A stretch of 64,000 nt of DNA from Variovorax sp. PAMC28562 (GCF_014303735.1 NZ_CP060296.1:1251501-1315500), one strand, 5' to 3'; shown: positions 46,487 through 56,508, numbered from the stretch's first letter. Program-made: numbers and translations. Notes: generated from the letters alone by a model not told the origin.

Positions 46487-46639
46487 TCAGGCCAGGAAGA
46501 CGGCGATGGACGCCAGCAGCAGCATCAGCACGGCGCCGGCAAGCGGCAGCACGATGGGCATCATCGGCACGATCGACTCGACAGCGTCGTGTTCGACGGC
46601 GGCCGCGTGGCCTGGATCGACAGGGGTGGGGGTGGACAT
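46487..46639 (-). CDS. small single-helix membrane protein (50 residues)
   Basis: A short gene that is easily missed. The ATG at 46639 has a GAGG ribosome site eight bases upstream. The product begins MSTPTPVDPGHAAAVEHDAV, then has a C-terminal membrane helix (VLPLAGAVLMLLLASIAVF) and ends LA. The stop is followed by a GC-rich hairpin (46471-46487, ACAGCGC/GCGCTGT) without a T-run. The N-terminus is probably cytoplasmic or periplasmic with the helix as anchor. It lies between threonine dehydratase and pckG on the same strand. Function unknown. Confidence 0.6.
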   Translation of the reverse strand: MSTPTPVDPGHAAAVEHDAVESIVPMMPIVLPLAGAVLMLLLASIAVFLA

Positions 46640-46762
46640 TGAATTACCTCGGGGGACCAAAAAACTGGTGTCATTTTACTGGCGACGGGCCTTTATGCGG
46701 TGTAGGTGCTTGCCAGCCCCTGCACCTTCGCGACACCTGCTTGTCGCGCGTAGCGAAGACGC

Positions 46763-47962
46763 TCAGTGCTGCTCTTCGGCCTCGAAACCGGCCGCATGGA
46801 GTGCATCGAGCACGCTGGCCAGGTGAGGCCGACCGCGGGTCTGCAACACCAGTTCGACATCGACGTTTTGCGCTGCCTGCATGGTGAAGGCGCGCTGGTG
46901 ATGCACTTCGTCGACGTTAGCGCCCGCTTCCGCGACAGTGGCCGTGATCTCGGCAAGCGATCCCGGCACATCGCGCGCACTCACCCGCACACGAGCGAGC
47001 CGACCGGCGCGCACCATGCCGCGTTCGATGATGGCCGCCAGCAGCAGCGGATCGATATTGCCGCCCGACAGCACCAGCCCGACGCGCTTGCCCTTGAAGC
47101 GCTCCGGATGCCGGATCATCGCCGCCAACCCTGCAGCGCCTGCCCCCTCTACCAGCGTCTTTTCGATCTCGAGAAGCATCAGCACTGCCTGCTCGATGTC
47201 GCCCTCGTCGACCAGCAGCAAATCGTCGACGTGCGTTGCGACGATGGCCTGCGTCAGCACGCCAGGCGTACCCACCGCGATGCCCTCGGCGATCGTGCTC
47301 CTGCCCTGCTTATAGTGCGTGCCCTGAATCGCGTTGACCATGGCCGGGAAGCGTGTCGTCTGCACGCCGACGATCTCGATCCCGGGCTGGATCGCCTTGG
47401 CCGCCACCGCCATGCCGGCAATGAGCCCGCCGCCGCCGACCGAGATGACCAGCATGTCGAGGTCTGGCACGGATGCCAGCATTTCGAGTGCCACCGTGCC
47501 TTGGCCCGCGATGATGGCTTCGTCGTCGTACGGATGCACGAACGACAGGCCTTCGCTTTCCGCCAACTCGTAAGCATGGGCCCGAGCTGCCTCGAGCGTG
47601 TCGCCGTGCAGCACGACTTCAGCGCCGAAACCCCGCGTGCGCTCGATTTTCACGCCCGGCGTAAAGCGCGGCATGACGATCAATGCGCGCATGCCGAGCC
47701 GCTGTGCGTGGTACGCCACGCCCTGCGCATGATTGCCGGCCGACATCGCCACCACGCCCTTTACGCCGCTGTCGGACAGGTCGACCAGCTTGTTGCAGGC
47801 GCCCCGCTCCTTGAACGATGAAGTGAACTGCAGATTCTCGAACTTGAGAAACACCTGCGCGCCGACGATCTCCGACAACGTGCGTGACTCGACGCACGGG
47901 GTGTCGAGCAATTGTCCTTGCAGGCGCGCCGCAGCTCGCCGGATGTCTTCGATGCCAACCAT
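46763..47962 (-). CDS. threonine dehydratase (ACT-domain type)
   Basis: PLP enzyme of 399 residues that deaminates threonine (and serine) to 2-oxobutyrate and ammonia. The Schiff-base lysine is in SSFKERGACNK near residue 53. SAGNHAQGVAYHAQ, SVGGGGLIAGMA and LSGGNIDP complete the cofactor site. The C-terminal ~75 residues form an ACT domain (VSARDVPGSLAEITATVAEA). Length and single ACT domain fit the catabolic/short-form enzyme rather than the two-ACT IlvA. Start at ATG 47962. Confidence 0.93.
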   Translation of the reverse strand: MVGIEDIRRAAARLQGQLLDTPCVESRTLSEIVGAQVFLKFENLQFTSSFKERGACNKLVDLSDSGVKGVVAMSAGNHAQGVAYHAQRLGMRALIVMPRFTPGVKIERTRGFGAEVVLHGDTLEAARAHAYELAESEGLSFVHPYDDEAIIAGQGTVALEMLASVPDLDMLVISVGGGGLIAGMAVAAKAIQPGIEIVGVQTTRFPAMVNAIQGTHYKQGRSTIAEGIAVGTPGVLTQAIVATHVDDLLLVDEGDIEQAVLMLLEIEKTLVEGAGAAGLAAMIRHPERFKGKRVGLVLSGGNIDPLLLAAIIERGMVRAGRLARVRVSARDVPGSLAEITATVAEAGANVDEVHHQRAFTMQAAQNVDVELVLQTRGRPHLASVLDALHAAGFEAEEQH

Positions 47963-48082
47963 GTGAGAGATTGTGGACGGGATCGCAAACGCTAGGGTTT
48001 TTACTCTTCCCAAGTCTTCCCCAATCCGGAGGTCTGCGTTATGGTTTGCGTGGGTTTCCTTTTGCTAGCTGGAGATTGTCCG

Positions 48083-50407
48083 ATGGTCAAGCGTTCCGGG
48101 GTCGATGTGGTGGCTGCTGCCGTGCGCGGGCAGGCATTGCCGTCCCCCGGGCTAAAGGAAGCGCCGGTGCTGGAGCTGATGTGCTCGCATTTCGTGCTCA
48201 CGCTCGCGGCCAAGCAGGGACCGCGTTTCAACGTGCGGCGCGACCTCAATGGACTGCTTTCGCTGACCGGTCGCCACTTGGTCTGGCCCGAAACGGTGCT
48301 CAAGCGCCTGGGCGAATTTCTGGGCCGACGCTGCGCCGGCAACGAAGCCTGGAAGGGCGTCGAAACGCTCGATGGGCGAACGCTGCTCGAACGCCACGGC
48401 ATGTGGCGCGGCCCCTACGAAGAAGGCACGCTCTTCTTCTATCTCGACGAATACGCAAAGGACCAGCCGAAGGATCTGCTGTCGGTGCTGTCGGTCACGC
48501 GCGACTGGCTGACGCATGCGTTGCGCAAGCAATCGACGCTGGTCGAGAAAAACATCGAGGCGCTGGCCGGCCTGCTGCAACTGAACAAGGCCGAGCGCGC
48601 CCTGCTGCTCTACGGCACCTTGGCGCGTTATCAGCGCGACCTGCGCTCGCTGCTCGTCGAGTTCAAGGTCAACAATGCGCCCGAGGCGTATGCCGCCATC
48701 GCCGACATCGCGGGCGTGAGCGCCAGCGACGTGGGCGAGGCATTGCGCGCGGGCTCACGGCTGGAGCGCATCGGGCTGGTCGAAAACCTGATCTCCGAAC
48801 ACAACATCACCGACCTGGCCGACCTAATGAAGGTCAGCGAAAAACTGCCGCCGGTATTGATGCGCGAGTACCGCGACCACAACGAACTGATGGCGGTGTT
48901 CACCCGGCCATCGTCCAAAAGCACGCTCACGCCGCACGACTTTTCTTTCGTGCAGGAAGACGCGCAGATGCTTGTGACGCTGCTGCAGGCTGCCGTTGCG
49001 CGCAAGGAGCCCGGCGTGAACGTGCTGCTCTACGGGCCGCCCGGCACCGGCAAGACCGAGCTGGCCAAGGTCGTGGCGCAGGCTGCGGGGCTCGAACTCT
49101 TCGAGGTCGAGTACGCCGACCGCGACGGCAATTCGTTGAGCGGCCGCGACCGCTATCGATCGCTGCAGATTGCGCAGGTCTTTCTCAAAGGCAGCGCGCA
49201 GGCCGCCTTGCTGTTCGACGAAGTCGAAGACGTGTTCCCGCCCATCAGCACCGAGGCCGCGCAGTTCATGGCGCGCGCCGAGCAAGTGTCGTCGTCCACC
49301 AGCGGCAGCGTGAGCGGCAAAGCCTGGGTCAACCAGATCCTCGAGTCGAACCCGGTGCCGACGCTGTGGGTCACCAACCGCATCGAGCAGATCGACCCGG
49401 CCTTTCGGCGACGCTTTGCGTACCACCTCGAGCTCAAGTCACCGCCGCCCGGCGCGCGCGAACAGCTCATCAAGAAAACGCTGGAAGGCGTGATCGTCTC
49501 TGAAGCCTTCACCGCCAAGCTGGCCGAGCGCAAGGGCCTCACGCCAGCGCAGATTCGCACCGCTGTGCGCTTTGCAGGCCTCGCCAAAACCGACGATGCC
49601 TCGGTCGAATCACTGATCGAACGCCAGCTGAAAAATGCCGACCTGGCATTGGGCACGCTCGACAAATCACCTGGCAACCGGCGCAGCGTGACCACGTACG
49701 ACCTCGACATGCTGAATGTCGAAAGCCGGTTCGAGATCCCGCGCATCGTCGAGGCATTGAAGGCGCGGGGTCACGGCACGATGTGCTTCTACGGCGCGCC
49801 GGGCACCGGCAAGACGGCGCTGGCCGAACACATCGCCAAGGCGATCGGCCGGCCGCTCATCATCAAGCAGGCCAGTGACCTGATGAGCAAGTACGTGGGC
49901 GAAACCGAGCAGAACATGGCGGCCATGTTCAAGGAGGCCGAGGCTGAAAAGGCCGTACTGCTGCTCGACGAGGCCGACAGCTTTTTGCAAGACCGGCGCG
50001 GCGCGCAACGGACGTATGAAGTGACGGAAGTCAACGAAATGCTGCAGGGCATGGAGCGCTTCGATGGCATCTTCGTGTGCACGACCAACCTGCTCGAAAG
50101 GCTCGACCAGGCGGCGTTGCGGCGCTTCACCTTCAAGATCAAGTTCATGCCGCTGACGGCAACGCAGCGGGAGTGCATGTTCGTGACAGAGGCGCTGGCC
50201 GGTGACGCGTCGCTGATGACTTCGGAGATCCGCAAGCGCCTTGCGCACCTCACGCAGTTGTGTCCGGGTGACTTCGCGGCGATCAAGCGCCAGACCGAGA
50301 TTTTGGCGGCTGAGTTTTCAGCCGCTGAGTTTCTGGATCAGCTCGAAGCGGAGCACCGCATCAAGCCTGAAGTGCGTGAATCCCGAGGGATCGGATTCGT
50401 GCAGTAA
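48083..50407 (+). CDS. tandem AAA+ ATPase of unknown function
   Basis: Large soluble protein of 774 residues with an N-terminal region of about 300 residues and two AAA+ modules. Module 1 has Walker A YGPPGTGKTELAKVV (near 317) and Walker B ALLFDEVEDVF. Module 2 has Walker A YGAPGTGKTALAEHI (near 570) and Walker B AVLLLDEADSFL. Sensor regions WVTNR and CTTNL are present in each. The start at 48083 has GGAG eight bases upstream. It is encoded alone, divergent from threonine dehydratase. The layout resembles Cdc48-like remodelling ATPases, but no partner or substrate is evident. Confidence 0.85.
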   Translation: MVKRSGVDVVAAAVRGQALPSPGLKEAPVLELMCSHFVLTLAAKQGPRFNVRRDLNGLLSLTGRHLVWPETVLKRLGEFLGRRCAGNEAWKGVETLDGRTLLERHGMWRGPYEEGTLFFYLDEYAKDQPKDLLSVLSVTRDWLTHALRKQSTLVEKNIEALAGLLQLNKAERALLLYGTLARYQRDLRSLLVEFKVNNAPEAYAAIADIAGVSASDVGEALRAGSRLERIGLVENLISEHNITDLADLMKVSEKLPPVLMREYRDHNELMAVFTRPSSKSTLTPHDFSFVQEDAQMLVTLLQAAVARKEPGVNVLLYGPPGTGKTELAKVVAQAAGLELFEVEYADRDGNSLSGRDRYRSLQIAQVFLKGSAQAALLFDEVEDVFPPISTEAAQFMARAEQVSSSTSGSVSGKAWVNQILESNPVPTLWVTNRIEQIDPAFRRRFAYHLELKSPPPGAREQLIKKTLEGVIVSEAFTAKLAERKGLTPAQIRTAVRFAGLAKTDDASVESLIERQLKNADLALGTLDKSPGNRRSVTTYDLDMLNVESRFEIPRIVEALKARGHGTMCFYGAPGTGKTALAEHIAKAIGRPLIIKQASDLMSKYVGETEQNMAAMFKEAEAEKAVLLLDEADSFLQDRRGAQRTYEVTEVNEMLQGMERFDGIFVCTTNLLERLDQAALRRFTFKIKFMPLTATQRECMFVTEALAGDASLMTSEIRKRLAHLTQLCPGDFAAIKRQTEILAAEFSAAEFLDQLEAEHRIKPEVRESRGIGFVQ

Positions 50408-50648
50408 GGCAAAAGTTTTCTGAAAATTTGCGACGCCGTTCAGGCGCGCGGACAGGGTCACAACCAACCGTTGTAGCCGTCCTACTTGAAATCTTTTTTG
50501 CACGGGAGTTCGTGTTCTTTTGCACGCGCATGCCGAGCCAATCAACGCGCTGACGCCCCGGCCAATGGGTGCAAGCCCGAGCATCGGCGCAGCACGGCAA
50601 CGCAGTCTGCGTGGCCGGCTTTCAAGAAAAATATTCAGGGAAATCACA

Positions 50649-51842
50649 ATGAAACATTCGTTTCGCCTCGCGGCGCTGGCCGCTGCATTTGTCTCGCTGA
50701 ACGCTTCGGCGCAATTCAGCAACGTCGTCGTCGACAATGGCGCCGCAGCAACGACGTATTCGGCCACTAACGCAACACCCGGCGTTACTTCGGGCACGCC
50801 ACGAGTGCAAACCGCGGTGTTGGGGGCGGGCGGGCTCAGCGTCGTCACAACGACAGCGGCTTTTACAAGAGCCGATCATCTGCAGGCCAATGGCGATTTA
50901 ACGTCCATGTCGTTGAACTCCACCGGGGGCAGCGTCTCCTACACGAACAACACGACGAACACGATCTCGCACTTTCAGGCTCTGCCTTCAGGCACCTTTG
51001 TCGGCGTGTCCGATGGCACGACGTTCATGGCGACGACCGGGCTGTTTTCTGATGGCACGACAGGACAAAACACGTTCCTCGGTCTGACCAATGCGGCGGG
51101 AATAGCGAACGTCGGTGGCATGACGAACGCCGGTGGCTTCAACAATAGCGCCAGCGGCATCACCAACGCCGGTGCCATCTCGGGCGTCACCTCGCTCATC
51201 GCAAGCGGGCTGGTGTCTGCGGGCAGTCTGAGCGTGAGCGGCGCGACAGTGACCAACGGCATCACCAACAGCGGCAATCTCACGACCACCACTCTCGGCA
51301 CCACCGGCAACGCCACGATCGGCGGAAATTTGAGCGTGGCGGGCGTCACGTCGACCAGCGGCATCAACAACAACAACAACGTCATCAGTGGCGTTGCAGC
51401 GGGTGTGGCCAGCACCGATGCAGCCAACGTGAGTCAGCTCAAGCAAATCTCCGATGCGCAGGCGACGGTCAACGTCAACCAGGCCACGACGAATGCCAGC
51501 CAGTCGACGTTCAATACGAATCAGGCCAACATCAATGCGGTCCAGGCGCAGACAAATGCGTCGCAGTCCGGCACCAATGCAAGGGTGCAGCAGCAACTCG
51601 TCGACAACCGAAAGGTCGCGAGTTCAGGGGTGGCATCTGCAGTGGCTGCAGCTTCGATTCCAGCACTCGAGCGTGACAAGAAGGTGGGCGTCGGCCTGGG
51701 TGTCGGCAACTACGACGGCAGCTCTGCATTTGCGCTCGGCGTCGCGGCGCGTGTCTCCGAATCTTTGCAACTGAAGTTCACGGTCGGTAGCGGCAATGGC
51801 GGCCGTGTGTCGGCCGGCGCGGGCGGCATGTTCTCCTGGTAA
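50649..51842 (+). CDS. short YadA-like trimeric autotransporter adhesin
   Basis: Surface protein of 397 residues. A Sec signal peptide (MKHSFRLAALAAAFVSL-NASA) precedes a head with repeated NGI/NAG turns. A neck-like element is near residues 245-265 (VISGVAAGVASTDAANVSQL). A coiled-coil-like stalk of Asn/Gln-rich repeats (NASQSTFNTNQANINAVQ) follows. The C-terminal ~70 residues form the YadA-type beta-barrel anchor ending GGMFSW. It lacks the long extended signal seen in many large adhesins. The 241-base upstream region holds no other gene. A terminator follows. Confidence 0.85.
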   Translation: MKHSFRLAALAAAFVSLNASAQFSNVVVDNGAAATTYSATNATPGVTSGTPRVQTAVLGAGGLSVVTTTAAFTRADHLQANGDLTSMSLNSTGGSVSYTNNTTNTISHFQALPSGTFVGVSDGTTFMATTGLFSDGTTGQNTFLGLTNAAGIANVGGMTNAGGFNNSASGITNAGAISGVTSLIASGLVSAGSLSVSGATVTNGITNSGNLTTTTLGTTGNATIGGNLSVAGVTSTSGINNNNNVISGVAAGVASTDAANVSQLKQISDAQATVNVNQATTNASQSTFNTNQANINAVQAQTNASQSGTNARVQQQLVDNRKVASSGVASAVAAASIPALERDKKVGVGLGVGNYDGSSAFALGVAARVSESLQLKFTVGSGNGGRVSAGAGGMFSW

Positions 51843-51869
51843 GAATCCAAAGCGGCGTGCAGTCGTTTC

Positions 51870-51904
51870 AAGCCCGGAAGGCAATTGCCTTGCCGGGCTT
51901 TTTT
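51870..51904 (+). terminator. rho-independent terminator after the adhesin gene
   Basis: AAGCCCGG stem with an inner palindrome AAGGCAATTGCCTT, then CCGGGCTT and a T-run to 51904. It ends 16 bases before the recQ stop on the other strand. Confidence 0.9.
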
Positions 51905-51920
51905 GCGTTCGCCGCGCTGC

Positions 51921-53876
51921 TCAGTGGTCGGCCACTACCCGCAGCACTTCCGTCCCGTACGCTTCCAGCTTCTTCGCCCCGATACCGCTGAGCCCCTGCA
52001 GGTCTTCCAGGGTCGCAGGTGCGCACTCGGCGATGGCGGCGAGCGTGGCGTCGTGAAAGATCACGTAGGCCGGCAGGTTGTGTTCGCGCGCCACTTCGGC
52101 GCGCCAGGCCTTCAACGCGGTGAAACGCGATTGCCCCGCTTCGTCGAGCTTGGCTGCGGCTGGCGAGGGCGCGCCGCGCGGCGTCTTTTCGCGGCGCGAT
52201 TTGCCTGAAGCACCACTGCCGCCGCCACTGCGCCCCACCGGCGACGACACCGACTCCCGCAACATCACCGTCGCCTCGCCCTTCAACACGGCACGCGAGC
52301 CATCGGTCAGCTGCAGGGTGTTGAAAGCCTGCGAGTCGACCGCCAGTGCGCCGGTCGCGATCAGTTGCCGCAGCACGCCGCGCAACTGCACTTCACTGAA
52401 GTCACTGCCGATGCCGAAGGTGCTGACCGACGCGTGACCGAACTGCGTCACCTTGTCGGTGGCCTTGCCGCGCAGGATGTCCATGATGTGGCCGGCGCCG
52501 AAGCTGATGCCGCTCATCTGCTGTACGCGGTAGATGGTGCTGAGCAGCTTGCGCGCGGCGTCCGTGCCGTCCCACACCTGCGGCGGCGTCAAGCAGTTGT
52601 CGCAGTTGCCGCAGGGCGTGCTCTGCTCGCCGAAGTAGCCGAGCAGGCGCACACGGCGGCAGTCGCTGGCTTCGGCCAGCGAGAGCAGCGCATCCAGCTT
52701 GCCGCGCATCACCTGCTTGAACTCTTCGCCGGCCGGGCTCTCGTCGATCATGCGGCGCTGGTTCACCACGTCTTGCAGGCCGTAGGTCATCCAGGCATCG
52801 GCGGGCGCACCGTCCCGACCGGCGCGGCCGGTTTCCTGGTAGTAGCCCTCGATGTTCTTGGGCATGTCGAGGTGCGCGACGAAGCGCACGTCGGGCTTGT
52901 CGATGCCCATGCCGAAAGCGATGGTCGCGGTCATGACCACGCCTTCTTCGCGCAGGAAGCGGTCCTGATGTTTTTGTCTGATCGAAGCGTCGAGTCCTGC
53001 GTGGTACGGCAGCGCGTTGATGCCTGCCGCCTGCAGCGCGACCGCCACGTCTTCGACGCGCTTGCGTGACTGGCAATACACCACGCCGGCATCGCCTTCG
53101 TGTTCGCGCTCGATAAAGCGCAGTAGCTGTGTGGTCGCCTCTTTCTTCTCGACGATGGTGTAGCGGATGTTCGGCCGGTCGAAGCTGGAGACGAACTGGC
53201 GCGCTTCTTCGAGTTGCAGCCGCTCGACAATGTCGGCCCGGGTCAGGTCGTCGGCCGTGGCGGTGAGGGCAATGCGCGGCACGCCGGCATAGCGCTCGTG
53301 CAGCACGGTGAGTGAGCGGTACTCGGGCCGGAAATCGTGACCCCACTGGCTCACGCAATGCGCCTCGTCGATGGCGAAGAGCGACAGCTTGCCGCGCTGA
53401 TGCAACGAGTCGAGCTGCTGCAAAAAGCGCGGCGTGTTGACGCGCTCGGGTGCGGCGTAGAGCAGCGTGATCTCGCCACTCAGCATGCGACGCTCGACGT
53501 CTTGCGTTTGCTCCCAGTCGAGCGTCGAATTCAGAAAGGCCGCGTTGACGCCGGCCTCGTGCAGCGCGCCGACCTGGTCGTGCATCAGCGCGATAAGCGG
53601 CGACACCACGATCGACACGCCGTGGCCCGCGCGCTGCCGTGCGATCGCCGGGATCTGGTAGCAGAGCGACTTGCCGCCGCCAGTGGGCATCAGCACCAGC
53701 GCGTCGCCGCCATGCACGACGTGGTCGACGATCTCGGCCTGCGCCCCCCGAAAGTGCTCGTAGCCAAAGATTTCGTGGAGGATCTGCGCTGGGTCGGCGG
53801 AAAGAATGTCGGAGGGCAGTGCGGACAAAACGGGCAAGCTGAAGTGACGCGCACCCTGCGGCGCGCAAGCCGCCAT
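51921..53876 (-). CDS. recQ: ATP-dependent DNA helicase RecQ
   Basis: Superfamily 2 3'-5' helicase of 651 residues that acts in recombination and fork repair. It has Walker [17 protein letters not shown] near residue 67, a DEAH-type box ([19 protein letters not shown]), and the zinc-binding cysteines in [23 protein letters not shown] (two parts) near 400. The C-terminal HRDC domain ([20 protein letters not shown]) is present. ATG 53876 is used; the start lies 28 bases after the upstream gene's stop. Confidence 0.95.
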   Translation of the reverse strand: MAACAPQGARHFSLPVLSALPSDILSADPAQILHEIFGYEHFRGAQAEIVDHVVHGGDALVLMPTGGGKSLCYQIPAIARQRAGHGVSIVVSPLIALMHDQVGALHEAGVNAAFLNSTLDWEQTQDVERRMLSGEITLLYAAPERVNTPRFLQQLDSLHQRGKLSLFAIDEAHCVSQWGHDFRPEYRSLTVLHERYAGVPRIALTATADDLTRADIVERLQLEEARQFVSSFDRPNIRYTIVEKKEATTQLLRFIEREHEGDAGVVYCQSRKRVEDVAVALQAAGINALPYHAGLDASIRQKHQDRFLREEGVVMTATIAFGMGIDKPDVRFVAHLDMPKNIEGYYQETGRAGRDGAPADAWMTYGLQDVVNQRRMIDESPAGEEFKQVMRGKLDALLSLAEASDCRRVRLLGYFGEQSTPCGNCDNCLTPPQVWDGTDAARKLLSTIYRVQQMSGISFGAGHIMDILRGKATDKVTQFGHASVSTFGIGSDFSEVQLRGVLRQLIATGALAVDSQAFNTLQLTDGSRAVLKGEATVMLRESVSSPVGRSGGGSGASGKSRREKTPRGAPSPAAAKLDEAGQSRFTALKAWRAEVAREHNLPAYVIFHDATLAAIAECAPATLEDLQGLSGIGAKKLEAYGTEVLRVVADH

Positions 53877-53904
53877 TGTCGCCGTTCGGCCGCGGCTCGG
53901 CGCC

Positions 53905-55200
53905 TCAGTGCCCGAACTGCTCCGCCCAGGCAAGCGCCTGTAGATGCGTGTCGATCATGTGGCTGGACGCGATGCGGTTGCGCACAGAAAGAATTTCCAG
54001 AAGCGCTTCGTCGGTGTGCTCGCAGGCCTTGGCGATGGCCAGGTATTGCGCGAACGGTCCGTCGCCCGACAGGATCGCATCGGTGATGGCCTTCGGCAGA
54101 TTCACCAACGCCAGCGCGTCCTCGAGCGGCATACCGAGCAACACATCGAGCATCGAGAACATGCCGGTGACGAAGGCCAGGTCGGCGTCGGCCGTGGGCA
54201 TCGTTTCGAGCGCCAGCAGTTCCATCAGCCTTCCGCGAACGATGGCCCGGGTGCCCGCAGCCGGCGCCACGCTGCCCGGCGGCGTGTTGGTGATGAGCAG
54301 CGCCGTCCAGCGAAACAGCTTCTTCAGGCCGACCGTCAGCACTGCGTGCCGGAACGAGGTGATCTCGATGTTGGAGCCGAAGCCGACCGAGTTGATGTGC
54401 CGCAAGAGCTTGTACGCCAGCGTCGGCTCGTGCTTGAGCAGCTCTTCGATTTCCGTGGAGTCGGCTTCGCGCATCACCATGTTCAACAGCTTGATCAGGC
54501 CGGCGTACGACAGCTGGATCGACTTGTCGGTTCTGACGGGTGGCTGCGCGTACCAGTGGCCTTCGAACATCTGCACGCCGGCGTCGGCCAGCGTTTCGTA
54601 TTCAGCCGAAGTGCGTACCTGGGCGGCCATCGGCACCGCCCTGGTGCTGGAGCGGATGCCGCGTGCCAGCGCCGCGGCACGGTCCAGCTCCATGACACCC
54701 ATTTCGAGAATGATGTAGGAGGCCAGGGCGACGAATCCCGCGTACTCCTTCTTCAACAGGCGCGCATCGAACGCCAGCTTGAAGCCCTTGGCCCGGGCCT
54801 CCTTGAGCACGGCTTCGTCGAGCCCGCCGCCGCCTTCAGGGCCACCGGGGTCGCTGTCGGCACCGTCGCGGATTTCGAGCACCACGGTTTTCGGGTCGAG
54901 CTTGTCGAGCTGTCCGTTCATGAGGTCGCGGCAGGTGCAGCGGATGAAGGTCGGCTTGGCGAGTCGCGTCGCACTCTCGGCCGATTTGGCAGTGCCCGCA
55001 TCGTCGAAGCATGCACCCGCAGTCTGCGGCGGCGCCTTGGAAGGGACCAGCTGATAGCCACTGACCACGCGCTTCTCGTCCACGAGCATGCGCCGCGCCC
55101 GGGGCGGTGCGGGCACAGGGACGAAGTCGTCTTGCTGCATCAGCGGCATCGGCTGGCTGTTTGCAGCGGCGCGCGGTGCGCTGGCAGTGGTGGTGAACAT
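53905..55200 (-). CDS. EAL-HDOD signalling protein with degenerate EAL domain
   Basis: Protein of 431 residues. The N-terminal part (about 30-215) resembles an EAL domain but lacks the EAL and DDFG catalytic motifs: the second is replaced around [14 protein letters not shown]. The C-terminal part is an HDOD domain ([21 protein letters not shown], then [19 protein letters not shown]). This YuxH-like design is involved in signalling without c-di-GMP hydrolysis. An AGGAG site precedes the ATG. recQ lies downstream and may be co-transcribed. Confidence 0.87.
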   Translation of the reverse strand: MFTTTASAPRAAANSQPMPLMQQDDFVPVPAPPRARRMLVDEKRVVSGYQLVPSKAPPQTAGACFDDAGTAKSAESATRLAKPTFIRCTCRDLMNGQLDKLDPKTVVLEIRDGADSDPGGPEGGGGLDEAVLKEARAKGFKLAFDARLLKKEYAGFVALASYIILEMGVMELDRAAALARGIRSSTRAVPMAAQVRTSAEYETLADAGVQMFEGHWYAQPPVRTDKSIQLSYAGLIKLLNMVMREADSTEIEELLKHEPTLAYKLLRHINSVGFGSNIEITSFRHAVLTVGLKKLFRWTALLITNTPPGSVAPAAGTRAIVRGRLMELLALETMPTADADLAFVTGMFSMLDVLLGMPLEDALALVNLPKAITDAILSGDGPFAQYLAIAKACEHTDEALLEILSVRNRIASSHMIDTHLQALAWAEQFGH

Positions 55201-55345
55201 CGCAATCTCCTCTTTCTCAGGTCCGGAGGCTCATCCGGAGGTTCGTATTTGTTATCGGCGTGCCGATGGCGAACTTGAGCAGCGTGTGGATCGTCGCGTT
55301 GGCATACGCCTTGCAAACGGAGTCCGGCATTCGCCTCGAAACGAC

Positions 55346-55357
55346 CTGTATAGACAG
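55346..55357 (+). promoter_or_regulatory. candidate HutC operator (distal)
   Basis: CTGTATAGACAG, a near-palindrome with the TGTATAGACA core reported for the Klebsiella hut operator. Its centre is 94 bases from the proximal site. Confidence 0.5.
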
Positions 55358-55438
55358 CAATCTGGTGCATCGGTCACGGCTGCTGCACCAATAGCGCCAA
55401 GGCGCTGGCACTTTCCGTGCACGTTGTCTCGGGGTTAC

Positions 55439-55452
55439 CTTGTATATACAAG
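55439..55452 (+). promoter_or_regulatory. candidate HutC operator (proximal)
   Basis: CTTGTATATACAAG, a perfect 14-base palindrome, matching the known HutC consensus (TTGTATA-TACAA type). It lies 67 bases before the first hut-cluster gene and close to where a promoter is expected. Confidence 0.75.
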
Positions 55453-55518
55453 CTCGACGCAGGCGGATGACACTGTTCCCATCTTGTTCGACGCTTCACC
55501 CATCCACAGGAGAGCCGC

Positions 55519-56508
55519 ATGGCCATCACAGTTGCTACCGTTCCCAGCCTCAAGAAATTCGCCCGCTCGCTGATGGCGGCCGGTGTTTGCGTCGCAGCCG
55601 GAACGGCGTCGATCGGCGCCGGTGCGCAGACCACCATCGCGCTCGGCATGTCGGGCTGGACCGGCTTCGCGCCGCTGTCGCTGGCCGACAAGGCCGGCAT
55701 CTTCAAGAAGAACGGCCTGGACGTCGAACTCAAGATGATTCCGCAAAAAGACCGCCACCTGGCGCTGGCGTCCGGCGCGATCCAGTGCGCGGCCACCACG
55801 GTCGAAACACACGTGTCGTGGAACGCGAACGGCGTGCCGATCACCCAGATCTTCCAGATGGACAAGTCCTATGGCGCCGACGGCCTGGCCGTGCGCAACG
55901 ACGTCAAGACCTTCGCCGACCTGAAGGGCAAGGCCATCGGTGTCGATGCACCCGGCACCGCGCCTTACTTCGGCCTGGCCTGGATGCTCAACAAGAACGG
56001 CATGACCCTGAAAGACGTCAAGGTCGTGACGCTGGCACCGCAGGCTTCGGCGCAGGCTTTCGTCGCCGGCCAGAACGATGCCGCGATGACGTACGAGCCG
56101 TATCTGTCGACCGTGCGTGCCAACCCCGCCGCCGGCAAGATCCTGGCGACCACGCTCGACTATCCGATGGTGATGGACACGGTTGGCTGCGCGCCGACCT
56201 GGCTCAAAACCAACGCCAAGGCGGCGCAGGCGCTGACCGACTCGTACTTCGAAGCGCTTGAAATGATCAAGGCCGACCCGGCCAAAGCCAACGAGATCAT
56301 GGGCTCCGCGGTCAAGCAAGACGGCGCAGCCTTCGCCAAGTCGTCGGCCTACCTGCGCTGGCAAGACAAGGCCGCCAACCAGAAGTTCTTTGCGGGTGAG
56401 CTCACGCAGTTCATGAAAGAGTCGGTGCCGATCCTGCTCGAAGCCGGCGTGATTCGCAAAGCGCCGGACGATCTGGCCGTGACCTTCGACGCAAGCTACA
56501 TCAAGTGA
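55519..56508 (+). CDS. NitT/TauT-type substrate-binding protein of the hut cluster
   Basis: Periplasmic binding protein of 329 residues. The signal peptide runs to about residue 36 (AGTASIGAGAQ). The mature part shows LGMSGWTGFAPLSLADKAGIF and EVELK-like features of the NMT1/SsuA group (KNGLDVELKMIPQKD). First gene downstream of the HutC operators and first of a three-gene importer. Ligand is not shown by sequence; the context suggests histidine, urocanate or a related imidazole. Confidence 0.88.
   Translation: MAITVATVPSLKKFARSLMAAGVCVAAGTASIGAGAQTTIALGMSGWTGFAPLSLADKAGIFKKNGLDVELKMIPQKDRHLALASGAIQCAATTVETHVSWNANGVPITQIFQMDKSYGADGLAVRNDVKTFADLKGKAIGVDAPGTAPYFGLAWMLNKNGMTLKDVKVVTLAPQASAQAFVAGQNDAAMTYEPYLSTVRANPAAGKILATTLDYPMVMDTVGCAPTWLKTNAKAAQALTDSYFEALEMIKADPAKANEIMGSAVKQDGAAFAKSSAYLRWQDKAANQKFFAGELTQFMKESVPILLEAGVIRKAPDDLAVTFDASYIK

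Larger units (their letters stand above)
55201..55518. other. gene-free control region upstream of the hut transporter
   Basis: No coding frame of note. It carries the divergent promoters for the EAL-HDOD gene and the histidine-utilisation operon, and two HutC-like palindromes (55346 and 55439). A short direct repeat (TCCGGAGG) lies near 55220. Confidence 0.8.

Noticed and set aside
46471..46487. Terminator after the 50-residue membrane protein gene
   Set aside because: The hairpin is clear (ACAGCGC/GCGCTGT) but has no T-run, so I mention it only in the gene entry.
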